From: Micropterix aruncella
Taxonomy: Eukaryota; Arthropoda; Insecta; Lepidoptera; Micropterigidae
Direction: 5' to 3'
Assembly: GCA_944548615.1 (NCBI GenBank)
Contig: OX155957.1
Span: 7,119,219 to 7,183,218 of the forward strand
DNA length: 64,000 nt
The position numbers and the translations under genes were made by a program. The first letter of the stretch is position 1; every line of letters starts with the position of its first letter. The notes under the pieces are model-generated. The model had not been told where the DNA came from, made no database searches, and saw only the letters and a program-made list of their open reading frames with translations. This document shows, piece after piece, positions 33,524 through 44,445 of the stretch.

Positions 33524-35075
33524 TGACCACGACCGACGGTGCTTAATTTCGTTGATCTAACGAGAACTAGTGTTTCAACGCGGCTACGCACGTTACCACG
33601 TCCGACGCTGCTTAACTTCGTTGATCTAACGAGAATTAGTGTTTCGTCACTGCTATGGACGTTACATACGGGGTACCCTCCCACCTTTAAATCTATTGAC
33701 TAGAATCTTACAGGAGGCTGATTTTATAACATCGCGTGGCAGTACTCAGGCGGCCACCCATCCAAGTACTTTCCACGTGCGGCGCTGCTAAACTTCGTTG
33801 ATCTAACGAGAAATAGTGTTTTAACGCGGCTATGGACGTTACATAAGGTACCCTCTCACCTTTAAGTCTATTGGCAAGTATCTTACAGGAGGATGGCTTT
33901 TATAACATTGCGTGGCAGTACTCAGGCGGTCACCCATCCAAGTACTTATCACGTCCGACGCTGCTTAACTTTGTTGATCTAACTAGAACTAGTATTTCAA
34001 CGCGGCTACGGACCTTACATACGATACCCTCCCACCTTTAAGACTATTTACAAGTCTCTTAAATGCCTCTGGACGTTTATAACGTATCATAACGTGGCAG
34101 TACTCAGGCGGTTATCCATCCAAGCATTGATCACGACCGACGCTGCTTAACTTCGTTGATCTAACGAGAATTAGTGTTTCGTCACTGCTATGGACGTTAC
34201 ATACGGGGTACCCTCCCACCTTTAAATCTATTGACTGGAATCTTACAGGAGGCTGATTTTATAACATCGCGTGGCAGTACTCAGGCGGCCACCCATCCAA
34301 GTACTTTCCACGTGCGGCGCTGCTAAACTTCGTTGATCTAACGAGAAATAGTGTTTTAACGCGGCTATGGACGTTACATAAGGTACCCTCTCACCTTTAA
34401 GTCTATTGGCAAGTATCTTACAGGAGGATGGCTTTTATAACATTGCGTGGCAGTACTCAGGCGGTCACCCATCCAAAGACTTATCACGTCCGACGCTGCT
34501 TAACTTTGTTGATCTAACTAGAACTAGTATTTCAACGCGGCTACGGACCTTACATACGATACCCTCCCACCTTTAAGACTATTTACAAGTCTCTTAAATG
34601 CCTCTGGACGTTTATAACGTATCATAACGTGGCAGTACTCAGGCGGTTATCCATCCAAGCATTGATCACGACCGACGCTGCTTAATTTCGTTGATCTAAC
34701 GAGAAATAGTGTTTCAACGTGGCTACGGACGTTACATATGGTACCCTTCCACTTTTAAGTCTATTGCCAAGAATCTTATAGGAGGCTGGCTTTTACAACA
34801 TGTCTTGGCAGTACTCAGGCGGCCACCCATCCAAGTACTTACCACGTCCGACGATCTTTAACTTCGTTGATCTAACGAGAAATAGTGTTTCAACGCGGCT
34901 ACGGACGTTACATACGGTACCCTCCCACCTTTAATTCTGTTGACAAGTATCTTACAGGCGGCCGGCTTTTATAACATCACATGACAGTACTCAGGCGGTC
35001 ACCCATCCAAGTGCTGACCACGACCAACGCTGCTTAACTTCGTTGGCCTAACGTTTCAATGCGGCTACAGAAGTT
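33524..35075 (-). repeat. Tandem array of 5S-rRNA-like units
   Basis: About nine units of 175-182 bp on the minus strand. In sense, each reads CGTAGCCGCGTTGAAACACT, TCAACGAAGTTAAGCAGCGT, GGTAAGTACTTGGATGGGTG and CCGCCTGAGTACTGCCACG, and then a unique 3' module with CTGTAAGAT...GGCAATAGACTTAAAGGTGGGAGGGTAC. The 5S A-box and C-box regions are recognisable in all. The 5' end does not pair well with the 3' end and the unit continues past the 5S homology, so these look like 5S-derived repeats rather than working 5S genes. The first unit is truncated. Confidence 0.85.
33603..34672 (-). repeat. 535 bp higher-order repeat within the 5S-like array
   Basis: Three successive units (33603-34137) are repeated almost exactly as 34138-34672. 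The unit-specific variants (for example GTTTCGTCACTGCTATGGAC and the AAGTGGC-less third unit) recur in the same order. By eye I see only a few differences, such as gactAgaatc/gactGgaatc and ccaagtactt/ccaaagactt. Confidence 0.9.
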
Positions 35076-35514
35076 ATATTTCACGTTATTTTGTCAGCTA
35101 TTTGAGGCTCCCGAGCCCCGTAATCATCAGTTATCTGGCAAATGGTGAAAAAGTGAGATTCGATCGCAAAGCAGATTACCATCCAATCCAGGAATGATAT
35201 TACGCGACGATCGGCGGCCTCACTTTAGAGCGGGGCAAAATAGAGCGTCGCAACGCGGATGCCGACAGCGAGCGGCGGACGCCACTTCGCCTAATCGAAA
35301 TGTATCGGATGCCGCCGCAACGCGCCCGCGTCCGCATCCAACGTCCCGATGCGACTGCGACGCCAGAGTAAGTGCAATCGATAACTGCGATTGGCAACGC
35401 GTGCCTTCTCCATGGAAAACACATTCTAGTGATAACGAAAAGACAATGAGGAAACAATGAAAATGCACGGTATTACATCGGTGAATGCCTTCTCCTCATA
35501 TTGGTTTGACGTTA
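35076..35514. other. GC-rich unassigned block
   Basis: 35190-35460 is GC-rich with open frames of 82-88 codons on both strands; this is expected of composition and is not evidence of a gene. I see no repeat relation to the GCR family. Confidence 0.4.
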
Positions 35515-35690
35515 TTTCTTCTTCTTCTTCTCCGTCGTTCCCTCATTACTGAGGATCATGGCCACTAGACAACAGTTTGCCTACGAGGCTCCTCCACTTC
35601 GACCTGATTTCTACATGGCGGGTCGCAGATTGTATTAACCCTTTTGTAACTTCTTTGATGAGGTCGTTCCATCTGACGTTTTTTAGAACC
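35515..35690 (-). pseudogene. LINE C-terminal end (same family as 52 kb copy)
   Basis: The minus strand reads WNDLIKEVTKGLIQSATRHV, then SKWRSLVGKLLSSGHDPQ and a stop, followed by a GAAGAAGAAGAAGAAATAA tail. It closely matches the C-terminus of the LINE at 52012-53270. Strongly 5'-truncated. Confidence 0.8.
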
Positions 35691-36578
35691 CTGCAAATAG
35701 GCAATAGTTAGTATATAGCCAATAGTCTTTTATTTATCCAAAATTGCAAATAAAGTTGAATATGTCATAATAATAATTCTTCATAAAACAAAAAAATATA
35801 TAAATGTAACAAATAATCTTTTTTTTTAAAAGTCAAAGAAATCAATAGCCGAAAACTTATGCGAGAAATAAGTAGTAACAAGTAAATATATTAAACGGAA
35901 TAAAAAACACTACATGCGTTACAAAAAGTGAACTTTAAGATAGTAGTCTTTAAAATTATTTTTTTAACGTTTATTTATGAAATATTTGTGGTTTATTTAT
36001 TTATCCATATAGATAGATATATATTTTCGGAATGTGCTCAATCAGACCTTTCATTTGACACTAAACACGAAATATTTATTGATTTTTGGACATTTGGACA
36101 TTTAAACAACTGATTACTAGATAGTCGTATTTTGACTGTTAATGTACACTATGGATGGACACCGTCGGGGTCATTGAAATAAAAAGAATTTCGAACTTCA
36201 ATAGAGACGACGGTTACAAACTTTCTACTACGTGGAACTCCCTTCTTAAAATATTTTCATTGCCCATTGCCGAGCGCAAGGACGTGGCACAGGATACAGT
36301 AGTGTACTGTGCACAGCGTTGTTTTTCAAAATTCACGCGCGTTGACCCCGCAGCCACACCCCATTATAATTTGCGAAGTAATAGCAGCAGTTTGCCGCCT
36401 ACTCGCAGAACAACGGATGACGATGACAGTGCACTAGACAACGGTCGCCGAAACGTTGGGTGCTACAAACTTCACGCGTTTTATCCTATTTATAATACGT
36501 AAAATGATCAAAAACATAGGATTTATTAAATTATAAGTTTCAATAATCATAATCAAACAATAATAATCGGCACATTTT
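35691..36578. other. Dispersed repeat, half MITE and unassigned DNA
   Basis: 35875-36155 matches 18440-18725. 36411-36500 matches one end of MITE family M2 in inverse orientation (CAACGTTTCGGCGACCG and TAAATAGGATAAAACGCGTG on the minus strand). The 115-codon frame at 36155-36502 runs into this MITE end and is not trusted. Confidence 0.5.
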
Positions 36579-36859
36579 GGGCCCAATCGCGTTTCTTTGT
36601 GAACCAAAACTAAAATTAGTCCAAGCGAACGAGACAGAGCAATACGTTAGAGCGGAATTCGATAAATACTATCTGTCGAACTTATACTCGTCCGAATAAA
36701 TTCGAGCATATTTCGTGCGGTGTAAGATTTGACCTTGGCGGGCAGTTTTAATGCGAAAAAGTGACAACCGGTCATCTCACATTCCGCTCTAGCGTATTGC
36801 CCTGTCTCGTTCACACGGACTAATTTCCGATTTTAGTTCACGAAGAAACGCAATCGAGC
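36579..36859. mobile_element. Hairpin MITE family M1, copy 2
   Basis: Ends GGGCCCAATCGCGTTTC and GAAACGCAATCGAG. Flanked by GCACATTTT at 36570-36578 and 36858-36866, a good 8-9 bp target duplication, which would fit a hAT-type non-autonomous element. Other copies: 4017-4355 and 43191-43488. Confidence 0.8.
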
Positions 36860-37080
36860 ACATTTTATAATGAATAAATTTAACCAGATATAAAAATAAA
36901 AGCAATTAAAAAAATATTACAATAAAGGCGTTGTGTAGTTTCTTCGCGAGGTAAATGGAATGTCTTTGTCAAAAGTCTTTCTCATTCTCGGTTGTACAAG
37001 TCTGGTTTTCTGTCTTGTGTCGTGTGTATGAGCGATACTGGTCATATATGTAAAATCGAAGACTATCGCGGTTGTTTGAC

Positions 37081-37179
37081 ATTATAAATAGGATAGAAAA
37101 CGAATTTACTGCGAGAAATTTGTAGCACCCGACGCTACAAATTTCACGTGATAAATTCGTTTTCTATCCTATTTATAAT
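37081..37179. mobile_element. MITE family M2, near-perfect hairpin
   Basis: ATTATAAATAGGATAGAAAA ... TTTTCTATCCTATTTATAAT with inner arms GAAATTTGTAGC and GCTACAAATTTC. Nearly the whole 99 bp pairs with itself. It is shorter than the 5703-5867 copy, so it is probably an internally deleted version. Confidence 0.8.
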
Positions 37180-38154
37180 AATCATAATATATGCTCAGTA
37201 AATTTTCAGAATTAACTTGTTTTTGAATATAGAAGAAAAGCCAGGCAAGATTTTGACAGTGATTAACTTGAGGTGAATTGGAAGTGATAAATATAAAAGA
37301 AATATAGAAATAGTTATAAATTGCAGTAGTGTAATGATGATAATAAAGATAAAGAAGTCTGTGGGTTATAGTACTTTTAGTATTGAAGAGATACAATGAG
37401 CAAGAGAGAGATAAAGAACTTGAGAGAAGAAAAAAATATTGAGCAAAAATATTGATTAACATCATGCATCGTTATCAGTTAAGTAATCGTCTATTTTGTA
37501 ATGTACGTTTCTACACAGTGTATTTTTAATAAGAGACTTAAATTGCTTTCCCATTAAGTATGAAATTTCTTAAGGAATCTGTTATAAAGTGAATACACTA
37601 CCCCATAAAAGAGGATCCTATTTTTTTCAATCGAAACATGGAAAGAATGCTGACTTCTATTTCTCGGATTTATATTGTGGCAGACATTTTAGAGAAACGT
37701 GAACGTATTTTGTACGAGTGAAGGTCTTTAATTAATTTAAGGCAGAAACGATTAGGGGATCTTTCTGTAAATACTAATGAACTTTTGAAGGCACTAAATG
37801 GTATCTTCGAAACTACAACCCGGATACATGGCATGGCACAATGTATCATCCACTGACGCCAGCTCCACCACGCTGCTGCGGAAAGAAGAACAGCCATGCC
37901 ATCAATGTACAATTGTCTAATCTATAAAATGGGCAATGAAAGAAAAGACCAATGGAGATTCTTCGGAATTTCATGGAGAGTTCAATGTCATACAGTCGCT
38001 ACGGGTAATTCGACACAGGCAGACGGTCGGTGTCGACGCCTTGCGTGCATACCGCGTTCCGTTCCGTTACGATCCGATCCGCGTTCAGGAGACGTCACGC
38101 GTGACGTCATCAGGCGTGACCGTCGATTCGTCGAGCGACACCTGTGCCGTTGAA
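37180..38154. other. Unassigned DNA with a perfect palindrome
   Basis: Perfect 18 bp palindrome GACGTCACGCGTGACGTC at 38091-38108, which contains two CRE-like half words. The surrounding 37980-38150 is GC-rich. No gene was identified. Confidence 0.4.
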
Positions 38155-38313
38155 AACACTCAACTTGCCATCCATCCCTGGTCACAGAAGCGACTTTTCC
38201 TCGTACACTTCCATGGAAGCTGCACGACTCTAGAATTCTTTGCCGAATAATGTCAGAAAAGCACCCAGCGTCGTCAGGCTCAAGGCCAGGCTGAAGGAGC
38301 ACATACACCTATA
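38155..38313 (+). pseudogene. LINE polymerase C-terminal end
   Basis: Reads SDFSSYTSMEAARL, a stop in place of the usual tryptophan, then NSLPNNVRKAPSVVRLKARL and KEHIHL before a stop at about 38313. A TTTTATTT-rich 3' tail follows to about 38450. Only the last ~60 residues of the protein remain. Confidence 0.7.
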
Positions 38314-38450
38314 AACATAACATAGGCTCTTCCCTTTCCTTCCTTCGTCTACTTCGTTTCCCCTACGTTTTTATTTAATTTTAATAATGTATTTTTCTTT
38401 TGTTATTATATTTTTTCTAGTTTTTTGTGTATTTTGTAATTTTTGTTTTA

Positions 38451-39883
38451 TTTTGGCTAGCCAATACAAAATTTGTAAAACAAACCTAAGTTATAGTTTA
38501 GCTGATATACATTGCTGCAAGGCAATAAGGTCGCCTTTTTGGTGGAAATTTCTGTTATATTAGTATTATTATTATAAGGGCGACATGATACCAGGGAACG
38601 ACCATATCTAAGAAATTTTAGTTTTATGAGTTTTCTGAAAAATATAAGCAATAATTTAAAAATGTTTCTAAGTGAATCCCTCTATAAGGAACCAATTTAA
38701 AATTTGGACTCAAAAAAGTTGCTCATTGCCTTACTGACTTGGAAAACTTTCAGGCGCGTTTACTCCTACAATGTAAGCGGTGAATGTGTTTTATTATAAT
38801 TTTATTATATGGACTGGTTAATTTTCTAGGGCAGCACTTAGCCACATTTTCTATTTAGGCCCTAAATTAAGTACAGTTAATTAAAACGTGAGAGCGCTCT
38901 GAGAGTTACGCTAAATATGCTTTGCCATTAACACCCTTATACCACTACTGCGTAAAGATAGTTATTCTGTGCTAGCGCTGCGATTGGCCGTTTAGTATGC
39001 GTCTGGTTCTCGGCGCTATCGGACGTGGAATCTGCGCTTGACGCTTCGTCGACGCCGGATTTTTATTGGTTAAACCCTACTAAATTGACTACGCCTATTT
39101 TTTCGGGTGTCCGCCCATTTCTGATCTTTTTCTGAGGTCTCAGTCGCCTTAACTTCTATAATTCGACTCTTCACTCTTTGACTGTTCTATAACTAGCCTA
39201 ATTAATGAAATACGGTAGCTACGTAAAATGTAAATGTATTACATTTATGTAAAAATCACACGTTTATGTAAGCTAGAAAAATATCGATGCTGCTGTTATT
39301 TATAAATTCGAAATAAATACGACTCACGTCCTTTAAAAGGATACGGCTATGTAACAGAGTAACATGTTCTACAGCACAGTCTCACTGTACTTCAGGGGTC
39401 TTCACTTCACTGTCTTGCGGAAGATCAATGTAAAAGAAAAATCCAGTAAATATCTGCCAACAATCCTTTTCCCTTTGTTCGCACTGATCGGTCTGCCTGT
39501 ACCAACCGCGCCTCGATCAGACGCCCGCTGAAACATACAACTCTTCCACCCGCGCTTCCTGTACCTCATCTTAGCGTGCACTCTCGTGCATTCACTTACC
39601 ATCGTAATTGATTCGCCTCACGATAGCGAGACTATATCCAAACTGTAATACTTGCAGCTTCCTTTCACAATAAACAGGAATCAAACTATTTATCGATTAA
39701 TACAATGTTCAGTTAGCTATAAACTTAATAATATTTTTTCCTGGTCGTATAGTTACGTAAGTATTTGTTATTTAAAGGGCAAACAAGCGGATGTTTATCA
39801 AAAATGTTATGCACAGTTTGTCTTTCACAGTTTTGGAGATACGTGTCCTGACGTTTGAATGGCACAAGCAATGCAGATACTCA
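38451..39883. other. Unassigned, probably older unique DNA
   Basis: 38960-39060 is GC-richer and not similar to other parts of the window. No exon was convincingly seen. Confidence 0.35.
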
Positions 39884-40230
39884 TTTTCATTTCATTTCAT
39901 TTATTTAAGTCCATAAAAGTACATTTAATTACAAAAACATTCTCCTAGCCTTATATTAATTAAACAGTAACCGACGCCCGTAAATTTTGTCACGCCGAAT
40001 GACCCGACACATCGATCTGAAATTTGACGTGCACAGGAAGCACTAACCACGTGACTGGTATTAAAATCTTTAACTTTGCCAAGTTTACAAAACGCTGAAA
40101 AATAGTAAAAACTTAGTGAATCATAATCATGCATGCATATTTGAAGTTGTACTATTAATCTCAATTCCAGTTTACTTCTTAACACGGAAAGAGATTCAGA
40201 TATTATAGTTTGTGGTTTACCACCTCACTA
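39884..40230 (-). mobile_element. LINE 3' tail (minus strand)
   Basis: On the minus strand it ends in tandem ATGAAATGAAATGAAA-type words at 39884-39905, the simple-repeat tail of some LINEs. No coding motif was found upstream. Confidence 0.4.
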
Positions 40231-40739
40231 GGAAGAACCTGTATCGAGGTGGTACCAACAAAAATTGTATATTGCCTGCCGAAAGAGCATGATATATCCG
40301 CTCTTGGGTTTTTATTTTATTTATTTTTGAAACTTTATATTGCATTGGTCCTTACATTTAATAATTACAAGGATGGAGGTAGTTACTTTATTCTAAAATT
40401 GTAAAATGTTGGATTCATCTCATCTCACCACTTCTCATTACATGGGTCATAATCTCTTAAACGTGCAAATAATGTATGTATTTAGCAATCGTCTTTTCTC
40501 TTGTTTCAGGTAATTGTGACGATATTCATTTGCTAACTATAATGAAACTCTTTCTGTGAGTATAAAACTTTACATTTCCGAGTGATTTATTATTTAAAAA
40601 TTTCAACGTTTTAAGCGTTAGGTTATTATATGCTAAAAATATTTTAATTCATATTCGTACAAAAATATTACCAGCAAAGTCGCAACAAACATTAGCAAAT
40701 AGAAGAGCAGCTGGAGATTACATGAATGTGCCTCTGACT

Positions 40740-41406
40740 AACATATTGAGATGTCACCCACAACGGGCGAACCCGTCACCGCAGGACGTTTTAACGATTC
40801 ATCGTTCTATCGACCGTGCAGTGAGCGTAGAAGACTTTGGACATTACAAATCCGACGTCTAGCTACGCCACAACCCGTTAGAAGCCAACGCCTTACCGCG
40901 AGTAGCCAGGTATGTTACCTGGCGGGCGGCACTCGCGCCCTAACTACCAATTGTGACCAGATTTCTCCGGTCTCTCGATTGGTTCCGAGTTCGAGGTCGC
41001 TTGCGCGGTCCTCTCCCTTATGAAGCGGTGAAACGGAGTACACCGAATCTATCGCTGACCAAGGCGTTCTTTGCCCGGCTCTGAACCGGGATCGGATGGC
41101 CAATGGTCAATTCAAGAGCAGTCGCCATAAGGTACACAACCACCCCCGCTCTATAGGAAACAATACAGTTCCCAGACTCCCCCGACTGTTAGTCGGAGAG
41201 CACAATCGATTGGCTTGCGCCGCTCGGTGCGCAGACCGTCCAGGAGCGCCAGAGGTTTGATTCCCAGGGGAGACTGGTTGACCCAGTGTCCTACCCAGGT
41301 TCGCACCCCGTACGTGGAGGCCATCGGATGGGTGTTGACCCGTGAGTGTGACCGACCCTGAACACATGGGTCATCATGGCCAACTCATCATGGGCCCGTT
41401 AGCTCC
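40740..41406 (+). mobile_element. GCR element 3
   Basis: A full-length copy: it starts near ACATATTGAGATGTCACCCA and ends GGGCCCGTTAGCTCCC. It shares with copy 7 a deletion in the middle (TTGCCCGGCTCTGAACCGGGATCGG, where copies 1, 2 and 4 have the longer 'cggctgttcacccaggatcgg'). It contains GAGGTTTGATTCCCAGGGGA and CCAGGTTCGCACCCCGTACG. It is joined directly to an inverted partial copy on its right. Confidence 0.8.
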
Positions 41407-41860
41407 CTAAACAGTCGGGGGAGTCTGGAAGCAGTACTGTTTGCTATAGAGCGGGGGTGGTTGCGGACCTTACGGCGACTGCTATTGAAATGACCATCGG
41501 CCATCCGATCCTGGGTGAACAGCCGGGCAAAGGACGCTGTGGTCCGCGATAGATTCGGTATACACCGTTTCACCGCTTCGTAAGGAAGAGGACCGCGCAA
41601 GCGACCTCGAACTCGTAACCAATCGAGAGACCGGAGTAATCTGGTCACAATTGGAAGTAAGGGCGTGAGTGTCGGCCCGCCATGTAACATTCCTGGCTAT
41701 CTCGCGGTTAAGGCGTTGGCCTCTTACGGGCTTGTGACGTAGCTAGATGGTGGACTGTTTTGTCCCCAAGTCTTCTACGTTCACTCCAGGGAGATAGAAC
41801 GACTAATCGTTAAAACTTCCTGAGATGACAAGCTCGCCCGCTGTAGTCGACAACCCAAGT
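41407..41860 (-). mobile_element. GCR element 4, partial, inverted
   Basis: The minus strand starts ACTTGGGTTGTCGACTACAG at 41860 and follows copy 2 closely, with the conserved frame (RGPLPYEAVKRC, FARLFTQDRMADG) up to CCCCGACTGTT, where it is cut and joined to the 3' end of copy 3. Its closest relative in the window is copy 2, not its neighbour copy 3. Confidence 0.8.
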
Positions 41861-42475
41861 TGTAGGTCGTGGTAACGCTCTTTTAGACAAAATATTATTT
41901 TAAAATATTTAACTGAGTATTTTTCAATATTTTTATAACTTTTCGATTGTGACTAATGAAACTATTTTTAACCTTGCAATTGATTGGTCTATGTTGTTTA
42001 CCATTTTGAATTAGTTTTATAACTATTTGATTATGATTGAGATGTTGATGATTGTATATTTTTTTATTATTTTTTTTAATTGCTTTTTTTTTTATATCTA
42101 GTTAAATTATTTTTTATACAATGAGCATATTATTATTATTTGACTCTGATTATTTTAAACAGATTATTTAAATACTACCATGTTTTATATCATTTTACGT
42201 ATTCCTTAGTTTTTTAAATTTCGCTTATTTAATTGTGGTTTTAAAAAAAAATATATATTAATTCTCCGTTCGTCAAAGTACAAGCTTCGCTTAGTTGGGC
42301 GACATCGGATGATAAACATCATCTTAAAAAAGTTTGATTTCTTTCTATGGTTTACGTAATTTAGTTTAAGGTTGTATTTAATGTTTTATTGTAAAATGTA
42401 TGTTTTTGTATATTGCTTTGAATAAATACAAACATATATATTAGTATTAGGTTGCCCACCTACGGAAACTGTTTA
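41861..42475. other. AT-rich, possible LINE tail
   Basis: 42290-42440 (GCGACATCGGATGATAAACA ... TTGAATAAATACAAACATA) resembles a LINE 3' end on the plus strand. No coding part was found. Confidence 0.35.
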
Positions 42476-42836
42476 GTCGAGGGCCACTCGTGATATTTTT
42501 TTAAGAAAGTCGTTCGTCTCATAGCAGGCGTCTGCCAGCGAATTGTGCCGCATTTTGATCCGCTTTTTACGCCGGGCGAGGCGCCTTTGATCCGATTTAT
42601 TTATTGCTCGGAATCTTTGATCGCGCAACGTCATTATCGGCGCGATAAATGAAATTTTATTGGAAAGAAAATCCGTCAGGACCGCTTTATCGCGCGGCTT
42701 TCGCGCAGGGTTGCCACTTGTCCCGGATTTCCTGATTTCTCCCGGATTCGGGCCTTTCGGATATATTAGCAATTCCTTCCGAGATATAACCGATCAGGTA
42801 CGATTTTTACTCGAACGCATTTCTATGGATTCCTAT
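42476..42836. other. GC-richer block without repeat match
   Basis: Open frames on both strands of 83-99 codons. No domain was recognised. It may be old host non-coding sequence. Confidence 0.35.
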
Positions 42837-43190
42837 ATTTATTTATTTATTTATTTATTTATGTATTTAATACTTGTACAACCAATAGTGGTTACATTGT
42901 TACAGAAGTAAAGAATGTATACATTGTAAAGAACAGCTTAAAATAGACACTGCTTATGTAACAATTTGCGCTATACACACCTAACAAGGCCATTCAGGCC
43001 TGTATCTAGATGCACATGATGCATATGGTGTAAAAACATGAATAATAGTATTAAACTAATATAATTCGAATGAAAAAAAAGAAGAGAGAAAAGCAAGGAA
43101 AAAGTTATAAGTACGGTAGCTCTCCACCGTTTTATGTTAACAAATATAAAAATATTGTGTAGACTTAAGTAGTAAAATTCACCACACATT
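42837..43190 (-). mobile_element. LINE or SINE 3' tail with (TTTA)n
   Basis: A (TTTA)n run at 42837-42862 begins a stretch that reads, on the minus strand, as an untranslated tail ending in (TAAA)n. It ends where the M1 MITE starts at 43191. Confidence 0.4.
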
Positions 43191-43488
43191 GGGCCCGATT
43201 GCGTTTCTTTGTGAACTAAAACTAAAATTAGTCCAAGCGAACGAGACAGAGCAATACGTTAGAGCGGTATATGAAACGAACGATCGTCGTTAAATACCAC
43301 CTGCCGAACTTATACTCGTCCGAATAAATTCGAGCATATTTCGTGCGGTGTAAGATTTGACCTTGGCGGGCAGTTTTAATGCAAAAAGTGACAACCGGTC
43401 ATCTCACACTTCGCTCTAGCGTATTGCCCTGTCTCGTTCACACGGACTAATTTCTGATTTTAGTTCACAAAGAAACGCAATCGAGCCC
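43191..43488. mobile_element. Hairpin MITE family M1, copy 3
   Basis: Starts GGGCCCGATTGCGTTTCTTT and ends AAAGAAACGCAATCGAGCCC. The terminal inverted repeats are closer to perfect here than in copies 1 and 2. No clear target duplication is seen. Confidence 0.8.
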
Positions 43489-44445
43489 ATTATGTGATAT
43501 AATAAATACAATATATAAACGATACAAAATTCACATACATCGATACAAAGATTTATCCTTATACTATAATTCGTAGCAGTTAATTTTCTAAACACAGATA
43601 TCCAAATTCTATTAAGTAGCCATCTGTTAATTTTAATTTTAAACTTATCAATATTGGTATTTTTTTTCAAATTTATATAATAAACTCAATTTTGGTATTT
43701 TTTTCAAAGTGTCATCAATATAATAAACAGGTTTTCTTTTCAGACCGAGTGAAAGGTATACCAGTAGAATGTTTTTTTCGCAAGGAAGGGTCCGATATAT
43801 AATTCATTAGTATATACATAATAACATATTTACCAAACTAATTTCACGTCGTTTTCTTTCTAGCATGTCGCGCGTGGGTGCTTAAAAGAGATAGATATAT
43901 TCTGTTTTATAAGCCGGAATGTTAACATTGCCAGTTAACGTAACGTTTAAAATATATGAAATATTTCTCTACGCAGTTTCAGATTGGGATGTATTCTCTT
44001 ACTAGCGTTATTTAATCTAGGTGCATGAAAGAAATAAACATATCCCGTGATACGCTGCCGCACCGTATCTGCCGGTAGGTTTGCTGAATACCGAGGGCAA
44101 TCTGAATAATATTGAGCGCCTACAGAACGATTAAATAAGATACATATTCAATCTGTAGAAGTATGATTGTAGCATGATTATTTGCAATGGCTTCGGATAA
44201 GGGACCGGAGAAATTCGCACATCCTTTCACTACCATAAATTATCAAACAATGCTACATCTCCCTCCTACCTCTTGTAGTTATTGTATGTTATAGTTCTCA
44301 ACTTTTGCCGCTACTTCTTATCGCATCGATATGTCGGTCGACTGAAAGCTATTGTTTAACTAGCAAAAAGTCCGCCATTGCTAAAATGTTTTTATTGTGT
44401 AGTAAAGAGATTTTTAAATTCATTTAATTTTCACTATATTTATTA
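43489..44445. other. Unassigned AT-rich DNA
   Basis: No gene or repeat was recognised. Confidence 0.4.

Noticed and set aside
33524..35075. A functional 5S rRNA gene cluster
   Set aside because: The units lack a proper 3' end complementary to the 5' end and share extra sequence beyond the 5S region, so I annotate them as 5S-derived repeats.
35194..35468. Overlapping open frames of 82-88 codons on both strands
   Set aside because: High GC removes stops on both strands; there is no codon bias, domain or splice context.
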